Shown: positions 1-6,630 of the stretch, piece by piece
How positions within the stretch are numbered: position 1 is the first letter of the stretch
Layout: each line of letters opens with the position of its first letter
Assembly: GCA_002732015.1 (NCBI GenBank)
Contig: PCCU01000002.1
Coordinates: forward strand, 40,889-49,348
Direction: 5' to 3'
DNA length: 8,460 nt
Source of the DNA: Candidatus Pelagibacterales bacterium
GTDB lineage: Bacteria; Pseudomonadota; Alphaproteobacteria; TMED109
Notes under the pieces: generated by a model
What the model was told of the DNA's origin: nothing
The model's database searches: none
The model's input: only the letters and a program-made list of their open reading frames with translations
Translations under genes and position numbers: made by a program

Positions 1-201
1 GAAAAAATATTACCTAGAAATTCAGAAGCATATAAGACAATTAGCAACTTTATTAAAAGCAAAAAAAGTTCTTTTATTGAAATAAGTCATAAAAAGTCTC
101 TAATTCCTAAATATAAAGCTAGTTCTGATGCATTAATTAATGGTTCCGGTAAAAAAACTTTACTTATTTTGAAAAAAATAATTGAAATACAAAATGTCTA
201 A
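1..201 (+). CDS. 3' end of an unrecognised gene (partial, C-terminal 66 residues)
   Basis: An open frame enters at base 1 and ends at the TAA at 199-201, giving 66 residues. The start lies outside the window. The peptide is Lys/Ser/Ile-rich, starts near EKILPRNSEAY and ends with DALINGSGKKTLLILKKI followed by IEIQNV. The frame is open from the edge, and its stop overlaps the next start (ATGTCTAA, 194-201), as elsewhere in this compact genome, which supports it being a real gene co-transcribed with hisC. I do not recognise the family. The NGSG-KK ending before a final helix loosely resembles the C-termini of some glycosyltransferase-fold enzymes, but that is too weak to name. There is no membrane segment or signal in the visible part. 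Confidence 0.72.
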   Translation, partial: EKILPRNSEAYKTISNFIKSKKSSFIEISHKKSLIPKYKASSDALINGSGKKTLLILKKIIEIQNV

Positions 202-1294
202 AATAATTCCATACAACAAAAATTTAAAAAATATTAAACCATATGAACCAGGAAAGTCTAATAGCAGAAATAAATCAAAACTTCCTTTAATAAAACTCTC
301 ATCCAATGAGACATGTCTAGATTTTAGTAATGCAACTAAGAAAAAAATAAATAAAATTAATGTCAAACTTTCAGTATATCCAGACTCACAAGCAAATACT
401 TTGAGAGATAAAATATCGAAATTATATAAAATAGGAAAAAAAAATATTATTTTTGGAAATGGTTCAGATGAAATTTTTTTCTTAATTTGCAATGCTTTCT
501 TATCAAAAGGCTTAGAAGGGCTATATAGCAAATACGGTTTTTTAATATATCCTTTAGCAATAAAAGCAGCTGGGGCAAAAGCTGTATTCGCTCTAGAGAA
601 AAACTACAGATCTAACATTTCCAACCTCATATCAAAAGCAAATAAAAATACAAGAGTATGTTTTATTGCTAATCCAAATAACCCCACAGGAACCTATTTA
701 ACTAAAAGTGAAATTAAACAATTAAGAGAACAGCTGCCTCCTTCGTGTTTATTAGTAATAGACTCAGCTTATTCTGAATATGTAACTCAAAAAGACTATT
801 CGGACTCTATTTCATATGCAAAAAAGAGAACAGATGTTGTTGTTACTCATACTTTTTCAAAAATGTTTGGCCTATCTTCTTTAAGGTTAGGTTGGGCATA
901 TTGTCCTGAAAACATAGCGAAAGTTTTGGAAAAAATTAGACCTGCCTTTAATATCAATGCATATGCACAGCAGATTGGTAATTTAGTTTTAGATGATAAA
1001 AATTTCTTAAAAAAGTCTATAGAACATAATTATTATTGGACAAACTGGCTTTCTAAGGAATTTGAAAAACTAGAAATAAAAGTTATTCCTAGTGTTGCAA
1101 ATTTTGTTACTATTATTTTAAAAAACTCTTATAATGCCAATATGTTTGCAAAACGTTTAGAAAAAGAAAATATTTTTGTTAGAAAGTTAAATGCTTATAA
1201 AATGAGTAACTGTATTAGAATTACAGTGGGGACTGAATTGCAAAATAAAACATTAATTAAATTTTCAAAAAAAATATTACAGGAACTAAAATGA
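194..1294 (+). CDS. hisC: Histidinol-phosphate aminotransferase (PLP fold type I)
   Basis: HisC transfers an amino group from glutamate to imidazole-acetol phosphate in cytosolic histidine synthesis. Alphaproteobacterial copies may also act on aromatic keto acids. The 366 residues match the usual 350-370. Visible motifs are a family-typical N-terminus (YEPGKS, then IKLSSNET), GNGSDE of the cofactor site, NPNNPTG at about 160-166, the PLP-binding lysine in THTFSKMFG (Lys223), RLGWAY just after it, and the substrate-carboxylate arginine in CIRITVGT (Arg342). I chose ATG 194 because it gives a normal N-terminus. An in-frame TTG at 182 would add only four residues (M-K-Y-K). The start overlaps the upstream stop by 8 nt and the stop overlaps the next ATG by 4 nt, so translational coupling is likely. 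No Shine-Dalgarno site is visible. The class is certain. HisC over a related aromatic aminotransferase is very likely, but no histidine or tyrosine gene is adjacent to confirm it. Confidence 0.92.
   Translation: MSKIIPYNKNLKNIKPYEPGKSNSRNKSKLPLIKLSSNETCLDFSNATKKKINKINVKLSVYPDSQANTLRDKISKLYKIGKKNIIFGNGSDEIFFLICNAFLSKGLEGLYSKYGFLIYPLAIKAAGAKAVFALEKNYRSNISNLISKANKNTRVCFIANPNNPTGTYLTKSEIKQLREQLPPSCLLVIDSAYSEYVTQKDYSDSISYAKKRTDVVVTHTFSKMFGLSSLRLGWAYCPENIAKVLEKIRPAFNINAYAQQIGNLVLDDKNFLKKSIEHNYYWTNWLSKEFEKLEIKVIPSVANFVTIILKNSYNANMFAKRLEKENIFVRKLNAYKMSNCIRITVGTELQNKTLIKFSKKILQELK
1281..1284 (+). promoter_or_regulatory. Shine-Dalgarno site of the GST-like gene
   Basis: AGGA lies 6 nt before the ATG at 1291, inside the end of hisC. 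It is one of only two convincing Shine-Dalgarno sites in the window and confirms the ATGA overlap start of the downstream gene. Confidence 0.6.
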
Positions 1295-1935
1295 TTTTAT
1301 ATGACTACCCTAGAGCTCCAAATCCTATGAGAGTTAACCTATTCATAAATGAAAAAAAATTAAATATTAAAAGAGTTCATGTAGATTTATCTAAACATCA
1401 TAATCTTAAACCAAAGTTTTTAAAGTTAAACCCTTGGGGAACTGTTCCTTTTCTTAGATATAAAAACCAAACTATCTGTGAGAGTATTGCCATTTGTAGA
1501 TTTTTAGAATCAAAAAAAACTACTCCAAAACTTTTTGGTAGTAATCCAGTTGAAATAGCAAAAATTGAGATGTATAGAAGAAAAGTAGAGTTTGATGGTC
1601 TGCAAGCAGTTGGAGAAGCCTTTAGGAATTCTGTTGACGCTTTTAAAGAGAGGGTGTTCGCAGGACCTGCTAAAATTTTAGCAATACCAGAACTAGTAAA
1701 AAGAGGCAAAAAAAGGTCTATTTTATTTTTTGACTTTTTAGAAAAAAATTTAAAAAAAAAAAAATATGTTGCAGGAGATAAATTTAGTATTGCTGATATA
1801 GATGCTTACACTGTCTTAGCATTTGCTAAATGGATAAAAATAGATGGATGTGAAAACAGAAAATATATTAAAGCCTGGGCTGAAAAATTAGAAAAAAGAA
1901 AGTCATTTAAAGATTATTTTAATCTAATAAGTTGA
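1291..1935 (+). CDS. Glutathione S-transferase-like protein
   Basis: A 214-residue soluble protein with the two-domain GST fold. The N-terminal thioredoxin-like domain (about 1-77) shows YPRAPNPMRV at 6-15, the cis-proline of GTVPFL (Pro53) and the glutathione-binding ES pair (Glu64-Ser65) in CESIAICRFLE. The all-alpha C-terminal domain (about 88-214) carries the N-capping box SIADID and an Ala/Trp-rich helix. Length and layout are normal for bacterial GSTs, which conjugate or reduce substrates with glutathione. The physiological substrate cannot be read from the sequence. The position before the active-site proline is Ala9 rather than the Ser, Thr or Cys of classical theta, Nu or beta classes, while Asn11 is kept, so catalysis may be unusual or lost. 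A run of 13 A (1752-1764) encodes Lys residues in-frame. The gene overlaps hisC by 4 nt (ATGA) and is followed by tldD after 27 nt. Confidence 0.86.
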   Translation: MILYDYPRAPNPMRVNLFINEKKLNIKRVHVDLSKHHNLKPKFLKLNPWGTVPFLRYKNQTICESIAICRFLESKKTTPKLFGSNPVEIAKIEMYRRKVEFDGLQAVGEAFRNSVDAFKERVFAGPAKILAIPELVKRGKKRSILFFDFLEKNLKKKKYVAGDKFSIADIDAYTVLAFAKWIKIDGCENRKYIKAWAEKLEKRKSFKDYFNLIS

Positions 1936-1952
1936 ATTTAATGTATATAATT

Positions 1953-1957
1953 AGAGG
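1953..1957 (+). promoter_or_regulatory. Shine-Dalgarno site of tldD
   Basis: AGAGG lies 5 nt before the ATG at 1963, in the 27-nt gap after the GST gene. It fixes the tldD start and suggests independent translation initiation inside the same transcript. Confidence 0.6.
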
Positions 1958-1962
1958 TAAAA

Positions 1963-3366
1963 ATGAGTTTTGATGAATTAACAAATAATAAATTCACAGA
2001 TAGTATTTTAAAAAATGTATTAAATGATTGTGATGATGGGGAATTGTATTTAGAGGACACAATGAATGAAAGCTTTTTATTTGACGATAATGTTTTAAAA
2101 AGCTCATCATTTAATAAAATAAAGGGATTTGGGTTAAGGGCTATAAATAAGGAATTAGTTGGGTATTCTCACTCTAATAATATTAGCATAAATTCTCTTA
2201 AAAATGCTGCTGAAGTAGTCTCTGCTGTTAAAAAAGGGTATTCTGGCACTTTAGCACTAGAACCTAGCAGAACAAATAATAAACTTTACACTGATCAGAA
2301 CCCCATCGATTCAATTGATTACAAAAGTAAAATAAAGCTTTTAAAGGATATTAATGAATATGCTAGAAAGTTAGATCCTAGAACAAGACAGGTTTCAATT
2401 TCCCTATCAGGAAACTATCAAAAAATAAATATCTTAAGACCTACGGGTGATATTTTAGAAGATATAAGACCACTTGTAAGACTTAATATTTCTATAACTT
2501 TAGAACAAAATGGAAAAAAAGAAACTGGGACTGTAGGCTTGGGAGGTCGTACTCTTTACGGAGAACTTTTTGCAGAAGAAAATTGGAAAAAAGAAGTTAA
2601 AAATGCGCTTAAGCAAGCAGAGGTTATGCTTAAAGCTATTGAAGCTCCAGCGGGAGAGCAAACGGTAGTATTGGGGTCAGGATGGCCAGGCATATTATTG
2701 CATGAAGCAATTGGTCATGGGCTGGAAGGTGATTTTAATAGAAAAAAAATTAGTGTTTTTACAGAGCTTATGGGTACAAAGGTGGCTGACGATGAGGTAA
2801 CAGTTTATGATGATGGTACTATAGAAAATAGAAGAGGTTCTTTTACTATTGATGATGAAGGGACTCCTTCTGCAAAAACTATTCTAATTGATAAGGGAAA
2901 ATTGGTTGGGCTTATGCAAGATAGACAAAACGCAAGACTTATGAATGTAGAACCAACAGGAAATGGTAGAAGACAATCATATGCCCATCAGCCAATGCCT
3001 AGGATGAGCAACACCTTAATGGCTTCTGGAAAACATGATCCTGCAGAAATTTTGAAAGGAACAAAAAATGGAATTTATGCCAAAACGTTTGGTGGAGGTC
3101 AAGTTGATATAACAAACGGAAAATTTGTTTTTTCCGCTAGTGAAGCATATATGATAGAAAATGGAAAAATAACCTATCCTATCAAGGGAGCTACTCTTAT
3201 AGGATCTGGATTTGAAGTATTGAAAAAGGTTCAGTTTGTTGGAAATGACCTTGAAATGGATCCTGGTATTGGTACATGTGGAAAAAATGGTCAAGGAGTA
3301 CCTGTTGGCGTAGGACAGCCTACTCTAAAAATAAAAGCATTAACAGTTGGCGGAACTTCTAACTAG
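1963..3366 (+). CDS. tldD: Metalloprotease TldD
   Basis: TldD is the catalytic subunit of the cytosolic TldD/TldE (PmbA) zinc protease, which degrades unfolded peptides and in some bacteria matures peptide natural products or cleaves antitoxins. The protein has 467 residues (E. coli TldD has 481). The zinc site is visible: HEAIGH with His247, Glu248 and His252 in the context LLHEAIGHGLEGD, and a distal Cys439 in GIGTCGKNGQG, matching the HExxxH plus C-terminal Cys arrangement known for this family. The C-terminal VGVGQPTLKI is also typical. These features separate active TldD from its PmbA partner, which lacks the HExxxH. PmbA is not in the window. The start is supported by AGAGG 5 nt upstream. 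The TAG stop sits 2 nt from the stop of convergent gshA, with no room for a separate terminator. Confidence 0.96.
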   Translation: MSFDELTNNKFTDSILKNVLNDCDDGELYLEDTMNESFLFDDNVLKSSSFNKIKGFGLRAINKELVGYSHSNNISINSLKNAAEVVSAVKKGYSGTLALEPSRTNNKLYTDQNPIDSIDYKSKIKLLKDINEYARKLDPRTRQVSISLSGNYQKINILRPTGDILEDIRPLVRLNISITLEQNGKKETGTVGLGGRTLYGELFAEENWKKEVKNALKQAEVMLKAIEAPAGEQTVVLGSGWPGILLHEAIGHGLEGDFNRKKISVFTELMGTKVADDEVTVYDDGTIENRRGSFTIDDEGTPSAKTILIDKGKLVGLMQDRQNARLMNVEPTGNGRRQSYAHQPMPRMSNTLMASGKHDPAEILKGTKNGIYAKTFGGGQVDITNGKFVFSASEAYMIENGKITYPIKGATLIGSGFEVLKKVQFVGNDLEMDPGIGTCGKNGQGVPVGVGQPTLKIKALTVGGTSN

Positions 3367-3368
3367 AG

Positions 3369-4733
3369 TTAATAAGCTATATCTTTCAAAAGTTCTTGCA
3401 TACTATGATTGTATTTCTGTTTAAAACTTTTTGTTAGTTCCCTAGCAGGGGAATTCTTTTTTTGTAGAATTTCTTCCAAAACATTTAAATATATACTTTC
3501 ATTATTTCCTATAGCGTCTTTAACGTTTCTGCTTATTAGGCCACTTCTAGATATTTCTATTAAATTTTTTGCTACATCTAATACTTTTTCTCCACATATT
3601 TCTGCATCTAAACCTTTCTTTGCTACGCGCTTTGATAAATTTTCTATATCATCTATAGTCCATTTATCACATATTCTTTCAGCTAAACCTATAGAATTTT
3701 CTCCATAAAGAATACCAACCCAAAAAGCAGGTAATGCACATGTTCTTCTCCAATTGCCTGCATCTGCTCCCCTTACTTCTATAATTTTTTTTAAACGAAC
3801 ATCAGTAAAAATTGTCGATAGATGGTTTTCCCAATCTTGAATAGTAGGTTTTTCTCCGGGCATTATATCAAGTTTCCCTTCTAAAAAATCTGAGAAAGAC
3901 TTTCCTGCACAGTCAATGTATTTATTTTTCCTTACTACAAAATACATAGGAACCGATAAAGCATAATTTACATAACTAGAAAAACCAAAGTCTTCTTTTA
4001 AGGCCACTTTTAAGACACCACATCTATCTGGGTCTGTATCTGTCCATATATGACTTCTCAAACTCTCGTAGCCATTATAACTACCTTCGTAGAATGGAGA
4101 GTTTGCAAATAAGGCAGTCACAACAGGTTGAATTTTTACAGCTAATTTTATTTTATTTATCATATCCTGTTCAGAGTCAAAATCTAAATTAGCTTGTACT
4201 GTACAAGTGCTATGCATCATTTCCAAACCTCTTTTTCCTTTTTTAGGCATGTAATTTCTCATTATTTGATATCTTGCTTTTGGCATAAATGGTACCTCTG
4301 AAAAACTTTCATTAGGTCTTACGCCTAAACCAACTAATAAAATATCTAGTTTTTTTCCTATATCTTTTACTAGTTTTAAATGCTCATTAGTTTCTTTACA
4401 AGTGTTATGCAAACTTTTTAGGGGCGCACCTGATAATTCTATCTGTCCACCAGGCTCTAATGTAATTGATTGGAGTTCTTTCTTTAAGGCAATTAAATTT
4501 TTTTCTTCAAAAATAGGTTCCCAACCAAACTTACTTAACTCTTTTAGAAACGATTTTATTCCTATCTTTCCATCATAAGATAATGGTATATATTTATTTT
4601 TATTCTTTGAAAATGTATAAGCAAACTTTTCATGTTCTGTTCCAACCATCCATTCGCTCTTTTTTTTAAAACCAGTTTTAAACCAAGTAATTAGTTGTTC
4701 TTTATCTTCAATTTTCTCAGTATTTTTATTCAT
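3369..4733 (-). CDS. gshA: Glutamate-cysteine ligase, plant/alphaproteobacterial type
   Basis: This enzyme joins glutamate and cysteine using ATP, the first and usually limiting step of glutathione synthesis in the cytosol. The 454-residue length matches the GCS2 family shared by plants and alphaproteobacteria and excludes the unrelated E. coli-type GshA. Motifs are VGTEHEKFAY (30-39), LEPGGQIELSG (92-102, metal and substrate acidic residues), MMHSTCTVQANLD (172-184), HIWTDTDPDRCG (228-239), EVRGADAG (319-326) and RRTCALPAFWVGILY (329-343). Several cysteines are present (112, 177, 238, 275, 332, 355, 380). Plant homologues are redox-regulated through disulfides, but I cannot say that these cysteines correspond. 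The start codon directly abuts the bolA stop (TAAATG on the minus strand) and has no clear Shine-Dalgarno site, so it is probably translated by coupling to bolA. gshB is not in the window. Confidence 0.96.
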   Translation of the reverse strand: MNKNTEKIEDKEQLITWFKTGFKKKSEWMVGTEHEKFAYTFSKNKNKYIPLSYDGKIGIKSFLKELSKFGWEPIFEEKNLIALKKELQSITLEPGGQIELSGAPLKSLHNTCKETNEHLKLVKDIGKKLDILLVGLGVRPNESFSEVPFMPKARYQIMRNYMPKKGKRGLEMMHSTCTVQANLDFDSEQDMINKIKLAVKIQPVVTALFANSPFYEGSYNGYESLRSHIWTDTDPDRCGVLKVALKEDFGFSSYVNYALSVPMYFVVRKNKYIDCAGKSFSDFLEGKLDIMPGEKPTIQDWENHLSTIFTDVRLKKIIEVRGADAGNWRRTCALPAFWVGILYGENSIGLAERICDKWTIDDIENLSKRVAKKGLDAEICGEKVLDVAKNLIEISRSGLISRNVKDAIGNNESIYLNVLEEILQKKNSPARELTKSFKQKYNHSMQELLKDIAY

Positions 4734-5039
4734 TTATTTATTATCACTTAAGTTCAGTTCTAGAGCATGCAAGCCTTTTTTAAATTCTTCTTTTAGTATA
4801 TCGTAAATAATTTTATGCATAGATAGTTTACTTTTATTATTAAAAGCTGAAGATTTAATTTTTATGTAAAAATGAGTTTCAGTATCTCCTTCTTTAATAT
4901 TGCCGTGATTTTTATGCAAATAACTATCATCTCTAATTTCTAAGACCTCAGGATTAAGTTCTTCGATTATTTTTTTCTTAATACTAGAATATCTCTGTTT
5001 CATAAATTTTCTAAACTTGCTAATAATATAAAAAGACAT
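4734..5039 (-). CDS. bolA: BolA family protein
   Basis: BolA proteins bind monothiol glutaredoxins to form [2Fe-2S] heterocomplexes and act in iron-sulfur trafficking or iron sensing; some are also proposed DNA binders. The 101 residues contain the whole fold: LNPEVLEIRDDS (28-39), the loop histidines His42 and His45 (HKNHG), ETHFYIKI (54-61), the conserved helix His75 (SMHKIIYDIL) and the terminal HALEL (91-95). The loop has His and no Cys, as in BolA1-like rather than BolA3-like proteins. The start is uncertain. ATG 5039 leaves only 11 nt to the divergent J-protein gene. The in-frame Met13 (ATG at 5001-5003 on the minus strand) gives an 89-residue protein starting MKQRYSSIKKK, which fits usual BolA N-termini better. 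Neither has a clear Shine-Dalgarno site. gshA follows with zero spacing, so the two are almost certainly one operon. Confidence 0.93.
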   Translation of the reverse strand: MSFYIISKFRKFMKQRYSSIKKKIIEELNPEVLEIRDDSYLHKNHGNIKEGDTETHFYIKIKSSAFNNKSKLSMHKIIYDILKEEFKKGLHALELNLSDNK

Positions 5040-5047
5040 AATATAAT
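5017..5047 (+). promoter_or_regulatory. Possible promoter for the J-protein/cobS/cobT operon in the divergent gap
   Basis: A perfect TATAAT lies at 5042-5047 with TTGCTA (4 of 6 matches to TTGACA) at 5017-5022 and a long 19-nt spacer. Transcription would be predicted to start near 5054, which is 3 nt past the ATG at 5051, so either the start point is a few bases earlier (leaderless mRNA) or this is chance in AT-rich DNA. The divergent gene layout requires promoters in or near this gap. The sequence match alone is weak. Confidence 0.25.
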
Positions 5048-5050
5048 AGT

Positions 5051-5608
5051 ATGTTTAAAAATAAAAATATTTATTTAAACTCTTATAATGAAGTATATGA
5101 GTTTGAACAGCTTAGGCTTACAAAATATTGTGAATGGCCAGGATGCGAAAAAAAAGGTGAGTATAGAGCACCTACTTCACGAGAAAAACTAAGAACATTT
5201 AAGTTTTTTTGCTTTGAACATATTAAAGAGTATAATAAGGCTTGGGACTACTTTAAGGGCAGGAGTATAGATGAAATATACAATGAAGTCTCTAATGATG
5301 CCTATTGGCATAGAAAAACTAAGAAAAAAATTAATAAACTTGTAATAGAAGACGAATTAAATTTTTTCGAAAATAAAGCTAGTACTTTTAAAGAAAATCT
5401 TTCCCAAAATAAAACAATAGACCTTAATATTAGAAGATCTCTGCAAATTTTAGACTTAAATGATTTTTGTAACATTATTCAAGTAAAGAAACAATATAAG
5501 AAAATGGTAAAGAAATACCATCCTGATTTAAATAAATCAGGGTGCAATGAAAAAATTGTTAGACTTAATAATGCTTATTCCTCTTTGATAAAGTTTCTTA
5601 AAAAATAA
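5051..5608 (+). CDS. J-domain (DnaJ-like) protein with N-terminal Cys/His motif
   Basis: A 185-residue co-chaperone of the alphaproteobacterial family encoded beside cobS. The C-terminal J domain (about 130-185) has helix I (LQILDL), helix II (KKQYKKMVKKY), the HPD signature at 157-159 that stimulates DnaK ATPase, and helix III (VRLNNAYSSLIKFL) running to the end. It lacks the G/F region, zinc fingers and client domain of true DnaJ. The N-terminal half has Cys27-x4-Cys32 (CEWPGC) and Cys54-x2-His57 (FFCFEH), spaced like a small metal-binding knuckle, then EYNKAWDYFKG typical of the family. The middle (about 90-128) is Lys/Asn-rich and probably a flexible linker. It starts 11 nt from divergent bolA, has no visible Shine-Dalgarno site and is followed by cobS after 5 nt. 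Recruitment of DnaK to the CobST machine or to metal-site assembly is an inference from position only. Confidence 0.93.
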   Translation: MFKNKNIYLNSYNEVYEFEQLRLTKYCEWPGCEKKGEYRAPTSREKLRTFKFFCFEHIKEYNKAWDYFKGRSIDEIYNEVSNDAYWHRKTKKKINKLVIEDELNFFENKASTFKENLSQNKTIDLNIRRSLQILDLNDFCNIIQVKKQYKKMVKKYHPDLNKSGCNEKIVRLNNAYSSLIKFLKK

Positions 5609-5613
5609 ATTTT

Positions 5614-6630
5614 ATGAATAATTTAAAAAAAAAAGAAATTCTAGAAAAAAATAAAGAACCTAATACTAATATTTCTGCAAAAAAGGTTTTTAATATTAAT
5701 TGGGATATTAAAATACCAGCGTTTTTAGAAAAAGATGATTATGTTCCTAACATAGACGAAAATTATTTTTTTGAAGAAGATACTACCAAAGCAATACTAG
5801 CTGGATTTAAACATAATAGAAGAGTAATGATACAGGGCTATCATGGAACCGGAAAATCTACTCATATAGAGCAAATTGCTGCAAGATTAAATTGGCCTTG
5901 CATTCGAGTAAACTTAGATAGTCATATAAGTAGAATAGATTTAATAGGAAAAGACGCAATTGTTTTAGAAAATGGAGTGCAGATAACCAAATTTAAAGAA
6001 GGTATAATTCCATGGGCATTACAATACGGAGCTGCTTTAGTTTTTGATGAATATGATGCAGGTAGACCAGATGTTATGTTTGTTATACAGAGAGTACTAG
6101 AGTTAGAAGGTAGATTAACTTTATTAGAACAAAATAGGGTTATTGTCCCTCATGCTAATTTTAGATTATTTTGTACGACTAATACTATTGGATTAGGAGA
6201 CACAACAGGCATGTACCACGGCACCCAGCAAATAAACCAAGGTCAAATGGATAGATGGAATATTGTTTCAACTTTGAACTATTTAAATGAAGATACAGAA
6301 TTTAAAATTATTTCCTCAAAAACTAAAGATTTTTTAAAAAAATTTAAAAAAGAAAACCTAATACTTATGATTAAATTAGCAAATCTAACTAGAATAGGTT
6401 TTAAAAATGGAGATATCTCAACTGTTATGTCACCTAGAACAATAATTACTTGGGCAGAAAACTCCTGCATTTTAGAAGACTTAGATTATGCATTTAGACT
6501 TACCTTTTTAAATAAATGTGACGAAGCAGAAAGAAATATTATTGGAGAATACTTTCAAAGATGTTTTGCAAGAGATTTGCCTAGCAATTGGACAAATTTT
6601 GTAGAACCTATCTCCAAAACTGAAGAATGA
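5614..6630 (+). CDS. cobS: AAA+ ATPase CobS (cobaltochelatase subunit, MoxR/CbbQ-like)
   Basis: In aerobic cobalamin producers, CobS with CobT forms an ATP-driven ring that helps CobN insert cobalt into hydrogenobyrinic acid a,c-diamide. The 338 residues match known CobS proteins. Seen here are Walker A GYHGTGKST (75-83, Lys81), the CobS-typical RVNLDSHISRIDLIGKDAI (98-116), Walker B ALVFDEYDAG (141-150, Asp145-Glu146), the sensor-1-like CTTNT (187-191) and QMDRWN (211-216) with a candidate arginine at 214. The first 25 residues are Lys/Asn-rich and start with a 10-A run (5625-5634). The gene lies 5 nt after the J-protein gene and overlaps cobT by 4 nt (ATGA), so the subunits are made together. 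No cobN or other cobalamin gene is visible. The family assignment is firm, but activity as a cobalt chelatase motor in this organism is unproven. Confidence 0.95.
   Translation: MNNLKKKEILEKNKEPNTNISAKKVFNINWDIKIPAFLEKDDYVPNIDENYFFEEDTTKAILAGFKHNRRVMIQGYHGTGKSTHIEQIAARLNWPCIRVNLDSHISRIDLIGKDAIVLENGVQITKFKEGIIPWALQYGAALVFDEYDAGRPDVMFVIQRVLELEGRLTLLEQNRVIVPHANFRLFCTTNTIGLGDTTGMYHGTQQINQGQMDRWNIVSTLNYLNEDTEFKIISSKTKDFLKKFKKENLILMIKLANLTRIGFKNGDISTVMSPRTIITWAENSCILEDLDYAFRLTFLNKCDEAERNIIGEYFQRCFARDLPSNWTNFVEPISKTEE

Noticed and set aside
182..193. TTG at 182 as the start of hisC
   Set aside because: It adds only M-K-Y-K, has no Shine-Dalgarno site, and the ATG at 194 gives the ordinary overlap and N-terminus.
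160..531. Minus-strand open frame of 123 codons opposite hisC
   Set aside because: It lies antisense to a gene with complete aminotransferase motifs. Its Phe/Leu/Ile-rich translation is what the reverse strand of Lys-rich AT-rich coding DNA gives.
1741..1935. Frameshift in the GST-like gene at the 13-A run
   Set aside because: The frame after the run still encodes the expected GST C-terminal helix motif SIADID and ends at a normal length, so the reading frame is intact.
1946..1951. TATAAT before tldD as a promoter
   Set aside because: Transcription would begin around 1958, after the Shine-Dalgarno site at 1953-1957, so the mRNA would lose it. Chance matches are expected in AT-rich spacers.
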